Below, one piece after another: positions 43,431 through 52,241 of a stretch of 60,016 bases of DNA (position 1 is its first letter; each line of letters opens with the position of its first letter). Source of the stretch: Pseudomonas inefficax (GTDB lineage Bacteria > Pseudomonadota > Gammaproteobacteria > Pseudomonadales > Pseudomonadaceae). The notes below the pieces were generated by a model. It did no database searches. It saw nothing but the letters and a program-made list of their open reading frames with translations, and was not told the origin of the DNA. The stretch lies in contig NZ_OPYN01000203.1 in the NCBI RefSeq assembly GCF_900277125.1, positions 1 through 60,016 of the forward strand, given 5' to 3'. The translations under genes and the position numbers were made by a program.

Positions 43431-46400
43431 ATGTCCGACGCCCTGTGGGCCGCCCGCGAAGGCGACGCGCTGATGCACACCTCGATGCTGGCGGACATTG
43501 TCGGCGGTGTACTGGAAATCGCCGCCACCGTGGCCATCGGCGCCCTGGCCACTGCCGCCGTGGCGGCGGCGTTCGGCCTGACCGTGGCCACCGGTGGCCT
43601 GGGCTGCTTCGTGCTGGGCGCGGTGGTCGGCCTGGTGGTCGGTGTGGTCATGGCCAAGACCGGCGCCGATACCGGCCTGAGCCGATTATGCGAGGGTATC
43701 GGCAATTTCCTGTTCCCGCCGTCGGTGCAGGCCACCATCATCAGTGGCTCGCCGAACACCCGCACCAACGGCATGCGCGCGGCGCGTGCTGCAGGCGTCG
43801 TCACCGGCCCGCCGGCACCGCTGGAGCAGGCCGGTGCCGAAGCTGGCGCGGCGAAGGAAGAAAGCTTCCTGGACATGGCCAAGGGCTTCTTCTCGCAGAT
43901 GTGGCGGCCGACCGTGGCCACGCCCGCTGCCAATACCTTGCCAGCACCGGACGACAAGGTACTGTGCAGCAAGCACCCGCCGATGCCACCGCAGTACCTG
44001 GCCGAGGGGTCGAGCAAGGTGCTGATCAATGGCCACCCGGCCTGCCGCAGCGGTGACCGCAGCACCTGCGAAGCGGTGATCGTCGACGGTGGCCTGGTAT
44101 CGAGCAACGTGCGCATCGGCGGCGAGCCAATCGTGGTGCGCGAGATCCGCAGCGGCAAGACACCGGGCATCGGCCTGGCAGTGACCGCGCTGATGCTGCT
44201 GCGCGGGCGTGGCGGCAAGTTCTACAGCAAGTTCGGCTGCATGCTGGTGGGCGGGGTGAGCAGCGTCGTAACCGGCCAGGTGACCAGCGCCCTCACCCAG
44301 GCCATGGCCGGTTCGCCCAACCCGGTACATGCGGCGACCGGCGGCAAGGTCCTGTGTGGCGATGAAGACCTCGACTTCACCGTGCAGGCCACCCTGCCGA
44401 TCGCCTGGCAACGCTTCTACAACAGCCACGACGAGCGGGTCGATGGCCTGTTCGGCGCGGGCTGGAGCCTGCCTTACGAAGTTTCGGTAGAGGTTGGCGA
44501 AGACGATCACCTGGTGCTGGTCGACGAGCAGGCCCGCCGGGTGGACATGGGCATCATCACCTTGGGTGATGCGGTGTTCAGTGTCGGTGAAGGGCTGAGC
44601 GTACGCCGGGCGCACAACGGCGAGCTGCTGACCGAAAGCCGCGAAGGCGAGTATCGGCTGTTCCAGCCGACCCCGGGGCGGCCTGACCGACTGCGCCTGA
44701 GCCAGATCGGTGATCGCAACGACAACCGGATCTACCTGGACTACGACGACCAGGGCCGTCTTTGCCAGTTGCGCGATACCTTCGATCAGGTGCGTGTCCG
44801 GCTCGGCTACAGCGAGCAATGGCCACAGCGGGTGAGCCACGTCGACGTCCACGCGGCGAGCGGCGAATCGCAACGCTTGGCCAGCTATGGCTACGATACC
44901 AACGGTGACCTCGCTCAGGTGCTGGATGGCGCAAGCCAGCCGCTGCGCGGCTTTGCCTACGACGCCGCCCGACGCATGATCGAACACCGTACTGGCGGCG
45001 GCCTGTGTTGCAACTACGAATGGGCGCAGCATGAGGACGGTTGGCGGGTGGTGCGACACTGGACCAACGGCGGCGACAGCTACGCCTTCGAATACGATGT
45101 GGCCGCAGGCACCACCCGGGTGACCGACAGCCTTGGCCGCGTCGCCGTGCGCCACTGGAACCCGCAGTATCAGATCACCGCCTACACCGATGCACTCGAG
45201 CGGACCTGGCGCTTCGAATGGAACGACGAGCGCCAGTTGCTCGCGGCGAGCGACCCCATGGATGGACGCTGGCAGTTTTTCTACGATGAGTCGGGCAACC
45301 TTGCCGAAACGGTCGACCCGCTGGGGCGTAGCGAGTCGACCGAGTGGCTCGAGCATTGGTCGCTGCCTCGCAGCCAGACCGACCAGGCCGGCCACCGCTG
45401 GACATTCGCCTACGACCAACGCGGAAACTGCACGCGCGAAACCGACCCGCTGGGCCAGCACACACGGTATCGCCACGACAGCCAGGGCAACCCTGTCGAA
45501 ATCATCGATGCCAATGGTTCCAGCCGCCACCTGCGCTGGAACGAGCAAGGGCTGCTGGTCGAACAGCGGGACTGCTCGGGCTACCTGACCCGCTTCGCCT
45601 ACGACACCTTGGGCCACTTGCGATCGATCACCGACGCCCAGGGCGAGCGCACCGACTACCAGCATGACAGCAAGGGTCGCTTGCGTAGCGTGACCTTTCC
45701 CGATGGCCGCAGCGAAGCGTTTGCCCTCGATGCCAGCGGCTTGTTGGTTCAGCACCTCGACCCGGCAGGTCACGTTACCCAATACCGGCGTAACCGCCGC
45801 GGGCAACTGGAACTGCGCATCGATGCGCTCGGCCGGCAGGTGCGCTACCAGTACGATAACCATGGGCGCCTGCTCGCTCTGTACAACGAAAATGGCGAAG
45901 CCTACGGTTTCGAATGGGATGCAGGCGACCGGCTGATCGCCGAACGCGACCTGGACGGCGGCTTGCGGCGCTACCAGTACGACCCACTGGACAACCTTGT
46001 CCAGGTGACCTTCCTGCCTGCACCGGGCAGCGCAGAGGCGCCCATTATTCATCGCATGGCGTACGACGCCGGCGGTCGGCTGCTGACCCGCCATACCGAT
46101 GAGGGACGCACCGACTACTGCAACGACCCACTGGACAACGTGGTTGCGATCCGCCGTACCGCCGTGGATGGCCAGGTCGAGGAACTGGGCTTCGCCTTCG
46201 ATGCCCTGAGCCAGTTGCTCGAAGAACACAGCGCGCAGGGCAGCGTGCAGTACCAGTACGACCCGCTCGGCAACGTCACCCGCACGCGAGTACCCGACGG
46301 CCGCTGGATCAACCGCCTGTACTACGGCAGCGGGCACCTGCACCAGATCAACCTCGATGGCAAGGTGGTGTGCGATTTCGAGCGTGACCGCGTACACCGG

Positions 46401-47786
46401 GAGACGCTGCGCCTGCAGGGCAACCTGGCGATTCAACGCAAGTACGACCGTGGCGGGCGCCTGCGCACTCTGCTGCGCCGCCCGGCAGCCCAACCCAGCC
46501 AGCTGCCGGCGCCAGACCAGCAGCGGTACCAGTTCGACGCGGCCGACCAACTGGCCGTACGCGAGGTGCAGCACCCGGGCAGCGGCTATTTGCAGGCTTA
46601 TCAGCATGATGGCTGCGGCCATGTGCTGGGGCGCCAGGACAGCCCTGTCGGCCAGCGCGAAGCATTCCGCTACGACCCGGCCGGCAACCTGCTCGACCCG
46701 CTGGCGGCAGGTGCCGGGCTGGTCCGGCACAACCGCGTGCTCACTTTCGAGGACAAGCGCTATCGCTACGATGGCTTCGGTCGCCTGGTGGAAAAGCGCA
46801 GCCGCCGCCGCGGTACGCAGCATTTTCGCTACGACGCCGAGCACCGGCTGGTCCAGGTGCGCAACCTGCAACCCGGGCGGGAACGCATCATCGACATGCG
46901 CTACGACCCGATGGGCCGGCGCACCGAGAAGATCGAATCAACGCTCGACGGCCAGGTGGTCAGCCGCACCCGCTTCAGCTGGAGTGGCCTGCGCCTGCTC
47001 GGCGAGCTGCACAATGGCCGGCAGGCGCTGTACCTGTACGAGGACGATGGCCACGAACCGCTGGCCCGGGTGGACGGCCTGGGTGCTCACCAGCAGGTAC
47101 TGCATTACCACAATGACATCAACGGCCTGCCGGAGCAGTTGACCGATGGCGCTGGCGAGGAGGTGTGGTCGGCGCGCTACCTGACCTGGGGCGCAAGCTG
47201 GCATGAACAGCGGGCTACCCGTCTGCAGGAAGAACAGAACCTGCGCTTCCAGGGCCAGTACCTGGACCGCGAAACCGGCCTGCACTACAACCTGTTCCGC
47301 TTCTACGACCCAGAGATAGGCCGCTTTACCCAGCCTGACCCAATTGGTCTGGCCGGTGGTTTGAACCTTTACGAGTATGCGCCCAACCCGTTTACCTGGA
47401 TCGACCCATGGGGGCTGCTCAAAGAAGGCGAATCCGCAGGCTTCGGCACCGATGCTCATAAAAAAGACGGCCACGATGCCCATGAAATCATGCGTCACAA
47501 GTTCATGCAGGACAAAGGTATCGCCACGACTAACCGGGTAAAAGGCAACCCGGCAATGGCGCTCAAGCGTAGCAACCACACCATGGTTCACGACGAGGAG
47601 CGCCGCTTGCGAGCACTACGAGGACTGGGGCCAAACCAGATGCTCAAGCGCGGCAAACTGGAAATCCGACTGATGTCCGAAGCTATCTACAACACATTGG
47701 TTACCCGTAATATCGTGACCCAGGACCAACTCCGCACCGCCAGGCGGCTAGCCCGGTCATATGCAAAAAGCAAGGGATGTTATTGA
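43431..47786 (+). CDS. PAAR-Rhs polymorphic toxin, T6SS effector
   Basis: The 1451-aa protein starts with a prePAAR motif (AAR at 7-9, Asp12, His16), two hydrophobic helices (about 22-70) and a PAAR domain (about 177-235, with 'VLCSKHPPMPP', 'INGHPACRSGDRSTCEAVIVDG'). Another hydrophobic segment lies near 246-260. YD/Rhs repeats fill about 330-1290 and form a shell around the toxin. The core ends 'GLHYNLFRFYDPEIGRFTQPDPIGLAGGLNLYEYAPNP' and the autocleavage motif 'DPWGLL' (1325-1330). The last 121 residues are the toxin, with 'HDAHEIMRHKF' and 'NPAMALKRSNHTMVHDEERRL'. The His-rich pattern suggests a nuclease-like domain but I cannot name the family. The toxin part is AT-richer than the core. 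Confidence 0.93.
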   Translation: MSDALWAAREGDALMHTSMLADIVGGVLEIAATVAIGALATAAVAAAFGLTVATGGLGCFVLGAVVGLVVGVVMAKTGADTGLSRLCEGIGNFLFPPSVQATIISGSPNTRTNGMRAARAAGVVTGPPAPLEQAGAEAGAAKEESFLDMAKGFFSQMWRPTVATPAANTLPAPDDKVLCSKHPPMPPQYLAEGSSKVLINGHPACRSGDRSTCEAVIVDGGLVSSNVRIGGEPIVVREIRSGKTPGIGLAVTALMLLRGRGGKFYSKFGCMLVGGVSSVVTGQVTSALTQAMAGSPNPVHAATGGKVLCGDEDLDFTVQATLPIAWQRFYNSHDERVDGLFGAGWSLPYEVSVEVGEDDHLVLVDEQARRVDMGIITLGDAVFSVGEGLSVRRAHNGELLTESREGEYRLFQPTPGRPDRLRLSQIGDRNDNRIYLDYDDQGRLCQLRDTFDQVRVRLGYSEQWPQRVSHVDVHAASGESQRLASYGYDTNGDLAQVLDGASQPLRGFAYDAARRMIEHRTGGGLCCNYEWAQHEDGWRVVRHWTNGGDSYAFEYDVAAGTTRVTDSLGRVAVRHWNPQYQITAYTDALERTWRFEWNDERQLLAASDPMDGRWQFFYDESGNLAETVDPLGRSESTEWLEHWSLPRSQTDQAGHRWTFAYDQRGNCTRETDPLGQHTRYRHDSQGNPVEIIDANGSSRHLRWNEQGLLVEQRDCSGYLTRFAYDTLGHLRSITDAQGERTDYQHDSKGRLRSVTFPDGRSEAFALDASGLLVQHLDPAGHVTQYRRNRRGQLELRIDALGRQVRYQYDNHGRLLALYNENGEAYGFEWDAGDRLIAERDLDGGLRRYQYDPLDNLVQVTFLPAPGSAEAPIIHRMAYDAGGRLLTRHTDEGRTDYCNDPLDNVVAIRRTAVDGQVEELGFAFDALSQLLEEHSAQGSVQYQYDPLGNVTRTRVPDGRWINRLYYGSGHLHQINLDGKVVCDFERDRVHRETLRLQGNLAIQRKYDRGGRLRTLLRRPAAQPSQLPAPDQQRYQFDAADQLAVREVQHPGSGYLQAYQHDGCGHVLGRQDSPVGQREAFRYDPAGNLLDPLAAGAGLVRHNRVLTFEDKRYRYDGFGRLVEKRSRRRGTQHFRYDAEHRLVQVRNLQPGRERIIDMRYDPMGRRTEKIESTLDGQVVSRTRFSWSGLRLLGELHNGRQALYLYEDDGHEPLARVDGLGAHQQVLHYHNDINGLPEQLTDGAGEEVWSARYLTWGASWHEQRATRLQEEQNLRFQGQYLDRETGLHYNLFRFYDPEIGRFTQPDPIGLAGGLNLYEYAPNPFTWIDPWGLLKEGESAGFGTDAHKKDGHDAHEIMRHKFMQDKGIATTNRVKGNPAMALKRSNHTMVHDEERRLRALRGLGPNQMLKRGKLEIRLMSEAIYNTLVTRNIVTQDQLRTARRLARSYAKSKGCY

Positions 47787-47787
47787 C

Positions 47788-48453
47788 GTGCATTCAATGA
47801 AGATCGTGTTTACCGAAGAAGACAAAGGCTTCGGTCAGGTGGGTGGCAGCGTCCGCATGGACGACCCAGGCTTGTGGCCTTTGTCGCCCGACACCCAGGA
47901 GCCGATGACGCCTCTGTGTACGGTCACGGAAAACTTCCTGCCGGCTAAAATCTTTCCGCCCGGCATGGCTGCCACGGTATTCATCACAGCTCGAAAACAG
48001 CGCGCCGGCGGCTTCAAGCAATCCGTCGTCAGCCGCTACTCACTTCATGAGCAAGCGGAGCTACCCGGTATCCACAATGGTTACGCACGGTTCATTCTCC
48101 ACCGGCTGTGTGAGGAGGAGTTACCAGCCCCGCCTGGAACGCTCTTGCTGGAGCGACGTTTTATCGACTTCGAGCCAATGACCGAAGAGGAATTCGCCGA
48201 AGAGCACGATGACGAGGACTCCGGTCTTGGCATCAGCAAGCAACTCGGTCGAGCAGCCTGGATGCAAGATCCTATCTATGTTCCAAGCCGGTACCTGCTT
48301 CTTTTACAACTGACCGACTACGAAATCAGCCGCTGGGCCCCCCAGCAGGAAGGGATCTTCCTGGATGGCATCGGTTACATCTATCTGGACAAGCAAGCCC
48401 GACGAAAAAACCAAGGCGACGAAGCCGGGTTCTTTTTCGTTCAGTACGCCTGA
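47788..48453 (+). CDS. Probable Rhs immunity protein (DUF1963/YwqG-like)
   Basis: The predicted 221-aa acidic protein directly follows the toxin. It has 'GGSVRMDDPGLWP' near the start, an acidic middle ('EPMTEEEFAEEHDDEDSG'), and 'SRYLLLLQLTDYEIS', 'FLDGIGYIYLD' and 'GFFFVQYA' at the end. The pattern of an early W-P, an LLLQL strand, G-x-GYIYL and a final FFVQ resembles DUF1963/YwqG proteins, used as immunity proteins in several polymorphic toxin loci. The GTG at 47788 has AGGGA 10 nt upstream; the ATG at 47797 is the alternative. Confidence 0.65.
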   Translation: MHSMKIVFTEEDKGFGQVGGSVRMDDPGLWPLSPDTQEPMTPLCTVTENFLPAKIFPPGMAATVFITARKQRAGGFKQSVVSRYSLHEQAELPGIHNGYARFILHRLCEEELPAPPGTLLLERRFIDFEPMTEEEFAEEHDDEDSGLGISKQLGRAAWMQDPIYVPSRYLLLLQLTDYEISRWAPQQEGIFLDGIGYIYLDKQARRKNQGDEAGFFFVQYA

Positions 48454-48478
48454 ATGGCCGAAAGAACATGCCTCTGAT

Positions 48479-49069
48479 ATGAACATTTACTATTTGGACA
48501 ACCTGCCATCCCCTTGGGGAGACTGGGGCGCGGCACTGCTTCAGGGGATGATCGCCTGGGATGAAGATACCGACATAGACAGCATCAAGCGCGCCGGCCC
48601 CTATACCCCGGCCGCGTATATCCGGTCGGGTTCGCTGGTACTCACCGAGCCGGTCAAACAAGCCTTGGAAAAAAGCGGCTTGAAGGGCATCAGCCGTTAT
48701 GAGCACCTGGAAAAAACCCACATCGTGCACATCGACTGGTTGCACTGGGATACCAGCAAGCCCATTACCGACTACCTCGATCTGAAAGGGGGGCCGACCT
48801 CGATCATCGATACCTTGCCGCATGACCCGGCACTGGCCAAACGCATGCCGGAGTATTGGCAAGCATTCGTCGTGGGCAAGCTCAACCTGTTCAAGGACTC
48901 ACAGCACGAACCTGCTGACCTCGGCCAGTATCTCAAGGTGCTCAAGGCCGATGAGCAAGCCGATTTCTTCAAAGGCGATGTCTATCGCGGGTACTTCCTG
49001 AGCGAACGAGCCAAGGAATGGCTGGAACAGCAGTGCCCAGGTTGCTTTACATTCACCCTGCTCGGTTGA
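48479..49069 (+). CDS. Second immunity-like protein after the Rhs gene
   Basis: This 196-aa cytoplasmic acidic protein has no signal peptide and no family I can name. It begins 'NIYYLDNLPSPWGDWGAALLQGM' and has 'YTPAAYIRSGSLVLTEPVKQALEKSGLKGISRYEHLEKTHIVHIDW', which recalls immunity-type folds that mention a predicted ligand 'target gene' region, and ends 'RGYFLSERAKEWLEQQCPG'. It starts 25 bp after the first immunity gene, is AT-richer than the T6SS genes, and ends 2 bp before the convergent LysR gene. It could be an orphan immunity gene left after toxin replacement or a co-factor of the same toxin. Confidence 0.55.
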   Translation: MNIYYLDNLPSPWGDWGAALLQGMIAWDEDTDIDSIKRAGPYTPAAYIRSGSLVLTEPVKQALEKSGLKGISRYEHLEKTHIVHIDWLHWDTSKPITDYLDLKGGPTSIIDTLPHDPALAKRMPEYWQAFVVGKLNLFKDSQHEPADLGQYLKVLKADEQADFFKGDVYRGYFLSERAKEWLEQQCPGCFTFTLLG

Positions 49070-49070
49070 A

Positions 49071-49967
49071 TCAGTCCAGCTGCCGAGCCCTCAGCGCCTG
49101 CGCCAGCATATCTATGAAGGCCCGGACCTTGGCTGAACCGTACTTGCTCTCCCGGTGCAGTATATGGATCGGCCAAGGCGCCTCTTCGTAATCGGCCAGG
49201 ATCACCTGCAGCTGCCCGCTGGCCAATTCATCCGCGACTTGATACGACAACAGGCGGGCAATGCCCAACCCGCCGCTGGCCGCAGCGATCGCCCCGTCAT
49301 TGCTGGTCACCATCAGGCGGGGTTTCATGCGCACCAGGGTCGGTTCATCGGTTATTCCGAAACGCCAGCCGGCTCGGGGCGACAGGTTGGTGGTACCGAT
49401 CACCGCATGTTCTGCCAGGTCGGACGGGTGCTTTGGCACGCCATGACGCGCCAGGTATTCGGGAGAGGCGCACAGCATGCGTCGGACCCTGCCCACCCGC
49501 AGTGCTTTGAGCCCGGAGTCGGGCAAGGGGCCGATACGAACGGCCACGTCCATGCCCTCCTCTACCATGTTGACGATGCGGTCGAGGAAGTAGGCGGAAA
49601 CGTCAACCTCGGGGTACTGCTGCAGGTAGCGGACGATGCACGGCATGACGAACTTCTTGCCAAACAGGATGGGCGCAGTGACGGCCAGGTCGCCCTTGGG
49701 CGTGGCGTTGATGCCGGCGGCGGCTTCGTTGGCCTCGTGGATGCTGGCGAGGATATGCCGGGTATCTTCCAGGTAGCGGCCACCGGCTTCGGTCAGGCGC
49801 ACGCTACGGGTGGTGCGCAGCAGCAGCTTGACCCCGAGTTGCTCTTCCAGGGCGCTGACGGCGCGGGTGACCGCGGCTGGGGAGATATCCAGGCGGCGGG
49901 CAGCGGCGGCGAAGCTCTCCAGCTCGCCTACGGCGACGAACACCTTCATCAGGTGGATCTGGTCCAT
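49071..49967 (-). CDS. LysR-family transcription regulator
   Basis: The 298-aa protein has the N-terminal winged helix-turn-helix ('FVAVGELESFAAAARRLDISPAAVTRAVSALEEQLGVKLLLRTTRSVRLTEAGGRYL') and a substrate-binding domain. It resembles the CrgA/PA2206 type with 'GDLAVTAPILFGKKFVMP' and 'GMDVAVRIGPLPDSGLKA'. The ATG at 49967 follows AGGAG by 5 nt. It is co-oriented with, and downstream of, the oxidoreductase and GST genes, but a REP pair separates them. The target is unknown; those two genes are candidates. Confidence 0.9.
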   Translation of the reverse strand: MDQIHLMKVFVAVGELESFAAAARRLDISPAAVTRAVSALEEQLGVKLLLRTTRSVRLTEAGGRYLEDTRHILASIHEANEAAAGINATPKGDLAVTAPILFGKKFVMPCIVRYLQQYPEVDVSAYFLDRIVNMVEEGMDVAVRIGPLPDSGLKALRVGRVRRMLCASPEYLARHGVPKHPSDLAEHAVIGTTNLSPRAGWRFGITDEPTLVRMKPRLMVTSNDGAIAAASGGLGIARLLSYQVADELASGQLQVILADYEEAPWPIHILHRESKYGSAKVRAFIDMLAQALRARQLD

Positions 49968-50044
49968 GCGGGCTCCTGAGGCCATGAAGTGCCGGGATTA
50001 TCTTTCATCTGGGCTTCTTGTGCAGCCTGTCCCGTACGCGGTCC

Positions 50045-50165
50045 CTTGTAGGAGCGGCCTTGTGTCGCGAAAGGGCTGCACAGCAGCCCCAGCAATTGGT
50101 GTTTCACTACTTGAATCCTGGGGCCGCGCTGCGGCCCTTCGCGACACAAGGCCGCTCCTACAGGG
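50045..50165. repeat. Inverted REP pair (second subtype)
   Basis: TTGTAGGAGCGGCCTTGTGTCGCG at the left mirrors CGCGACACAAGGCCGCTCCTACA at the right, with GGGCTGCACAGCAGCCC and GGGGCCGCGCTGCGGCCC inside. It fills most of the gap between the LysR gene and the oxidoreductase. Confidence 0.85.
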
Positions 50166-50177
50166 GATCGTGAACCA

Positions 50178-52214
50178 TCAGATATCCAGCACCAACGGCT
50201 GCGCCCCCTCCTCCGACCGGGCAGGCACTGCACAGCAAATCAACACCGAACCCGCCTCCGGCAGCTCGGCCGGCGGATTCGGGTAATGCACCTGGCCACT
50301 GACCAACCGAGTCTTGCAGGTACCGCACGATCCACCTCGGCAACTGAACTCCGGCGCCAGCCCACGCGCCTCGGCCAACTCCAGCAGCGTACCGCTACCG
50401 GGCGCCCAGCGCGCCTCCTTGGCCGAAGCCGCAAAGTATACCGGCACCGGCTCGCTGGCCGCCGGCGGCTGTTGCAGGGTGGGCTGGTCATCGTCGGTGT
50501 GCCGCCGAAGCGTCGACGGGCCAAAGGCTTCGGCATGGATCCGCGCGTCCGGCACATGCACCCCGCGCAGCCCTTCATACAGGTCCTGGGTAAAGCTGCC
50601 CGGGCCACACAGGTAGAAATCGTAGTCGTCCAGCGCAAGCGTCGTCTTGACCTGTTCGATACCCAGCCGACCGGCAAACTCGTAATCACGCCCCACCAGC
50701 GCATGCTCTTCCGGCTGGCTCAGGGCGCGGTGCACGTGCAGCAGGCCGCCGGCCTGATGCCGCAAGCTTGCCAGCTCCTCACGGAACGGCAGGTCGGCCA
50801 GGCTGCGCGCCCCATGGAACAGATGAATGCGCCGTGCCTGCCCTTTGCTCAACTGCTCGCGCAGCATGGCCAGTAACGGCGTGATACCCACACCCGCGCC
50901 AATCAGCACCAGCGGCCGTGTGCTCTGCTGGTCCAGCGTGAAGCTGCCCATCGGCGGGCGCACGTTCAGCACATCGCCGGGCACGACACGCTCATGCAGG
51001 TGCCGCGAAGCAGGACCCTGGGCTTTGACACTGATGCGCAGGTAGCCGTCCGAAGGCGCGCTGGACAGGCTGTAGGTACGGATCAGTGCTGCCCCGCCCT
51101 CGAGCTGGACTTGCACCGGAACATGCTGCCCTGGCGCAAAAGCCATCGCACTGCCAGCAGGAGGCTCAAGGTAGAACGAGCGGATATCGCGGCTTTCCTG
51201 CTCCACCCGCAGCACACGCCAAGCCTGCCATTGGCGCTGCTGTTGGCGTTGCTGCAGGCGTATGTCGGCCTCGGCCCAGGTCCCGGTCATCAGGCTGGTC
51301 GGCGCGTACTCCTTGAAGGCCCAACGAAGGGAAACGGCAGCCGGGCGCCATACCACCTGCTCGACCTCCAGCGTCCACAAGCGCTCGGCGCCTTCGAACG
51401 CCTGGATGGCCGGGCTGTCCAGCAGCAACTCGGCATGCCCGTAAAGCTGCAACACGTTGCCGTTGCTGAAATCGATGAACAGCAACCCTGCTTGCGGGTT
51501 CACCAGCAGGTTGCCCAAGGTGTTGAAGTGCAGGTTGCCAGCATAGTCGGGAATGGTCAGGCGGTTGCCTTCGACCTTGACGAACCCGGGCCGCCCGCCA
51601 CGGTGTGAGACATCCACCGAGCGCTGGCCGTCGTCATGCTCGACATAGCTGGCGACAAAGAAAGTATCGGCTGCCTGGATCATGCTGACAGCCGAGGCAT
51701 CGAGTGTCGTCGCATCGACACGCCCCTGGGCGGGTTCTGTGACGCGGGTGTAGTCACGCAGCTGGATGTACTGCGGGCAGTTGCCGAACGACTGCTCTAC
51801 AGTCACCTGCAGTTGCCCGTCGCCGGCCTCGCGAATCTGCCCGTTGAGGCGGTTGCGCCGGCGGGTGTGCAGTTCGATCCCCAACAGGCCGACCGCCTGC
51901 CCGGCAGACAGCCCCGGGGTAGCGGGATCGTCTGCCGGCAGTTGAGTGTCGATCGTCAGCTGGCGCGGGTCCGGCGAGCTGACGAAACCTTCCGGCCCTT
52001 CCAACAGCGTCGCCCAGGGCCGCCCCAGTGCGTCCACGCTGGCGGCGACCATGAACGGCAACTGGTGATAGAAAATACGATGCTGCTCGGGCATGTAGTC
52101 ACGAATGACCTTCTGCCCGAACGCCTCCATGCGCTCCGCGACACCGGCTTTTTCCTGCAGGGTTTTCTCTCCCGCATGCCAGGGCGAGGAGTGGTGGTCC
52201 GGGTTCTGTTGCAT
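50178..52214 (-). CDS. Fusion oxidoreductase: PNPOx-like, ferredoxin reductase and 2Fe-2S domains
   Basis: The 678-aa protein has three parts. Residues about 40-300 form an FMN-binding split-barrel (PNPOx-like) domain, with 'HQLPFMVAASVDALGRPWATLLEGPEGFV' and 'LGNLLVNPQAGLLFIDFSNGNVLQLYGHA'. Residues about 335-570 are an FAD/NAD(P) ferredoxin-reductase module, with 'RTYSLSSAPSDGYLRISVK', 'GVGITPLLAMLREQL' and 'DFYLCGPGSFTQDLYEGL'. The C-terminus is a plant-type 2Fe-2S ferredoxin ('CRGGSCGTCKTRL', later 'LICCAVP'). It is probably cytoplasmic electron transfer from NAD(P)H to an unknown acceptor. It lies 27 bp after the GST gene, so they likely form an operon. The start has GAGGAA 7 nt upstream. 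Confidence 0.88.
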   Translation of the reverse strand: MQQNPDHHSSPWHAGEKTLQEKAGVAERMEAFGQKVIRDYMPEQHRIFYHQLPFMVAASVDALGRPWATLLEGPEGFVSSPDPRQLTIDTQLPADDPATPGLSAGQAVGLLGIELHTRRRNRLNGQIREAGDGQLQVTVEQSFGNCPQYIQLRDYTRVTEPAQGRVDATTLDASAVSMIQAADTFFVASYVEHDDGQRSVDVSHRGGRPGFVKVEGNRLTIPDYAGNLHFNTLGNLLVNPQAGLLFIDFSNGNVLQLYGHAELLLDSPAIQAFEGAERLWTLEVEQVVWRPAAVSLRWAFKEYAPTSLMTGTWAEADIRLQQRQQQRQWQAWRVLRVEQESRDIRSFYLEPPAGSAMAFAPGQHVPVQVQLEGGAALIRTYSLSSAPSDGYLRISVKAQGPASRHLHERVVPGDVLNVRPPMGSFTLDQQSTRPLVLIGAGVGITPLLAMLREQLSKGQARRIHLFHGARSLADLPFREELASLRHQAGGLLHVHRALSQPEEHALVGRDYEFAGRLGIEQVKTTLALDDYDFYLCGPGSFTQDLYEGLRGVHVPDARIHAEAFGPSTLRRHTDDDQPTLQQPPAASEPVPVYFAASAKEARWAPGSGTLLELAEARGLAPEFSCRGGSCGTCKTRLVSGQVHYPNPPAELPEAGSVLICCAVPARSEEGAQPLVLDI

Positions 52215-52241
52215 GGCGGCGTTCCTCGCAGTGGCGGGATG

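Noticed and set aside
43686..46871. A 1061-codon minus-strand open frame opposite the Rhs gene
   Set aside because: It is antisense to YD repeats and reflects their base periodicity; no domain is visible.
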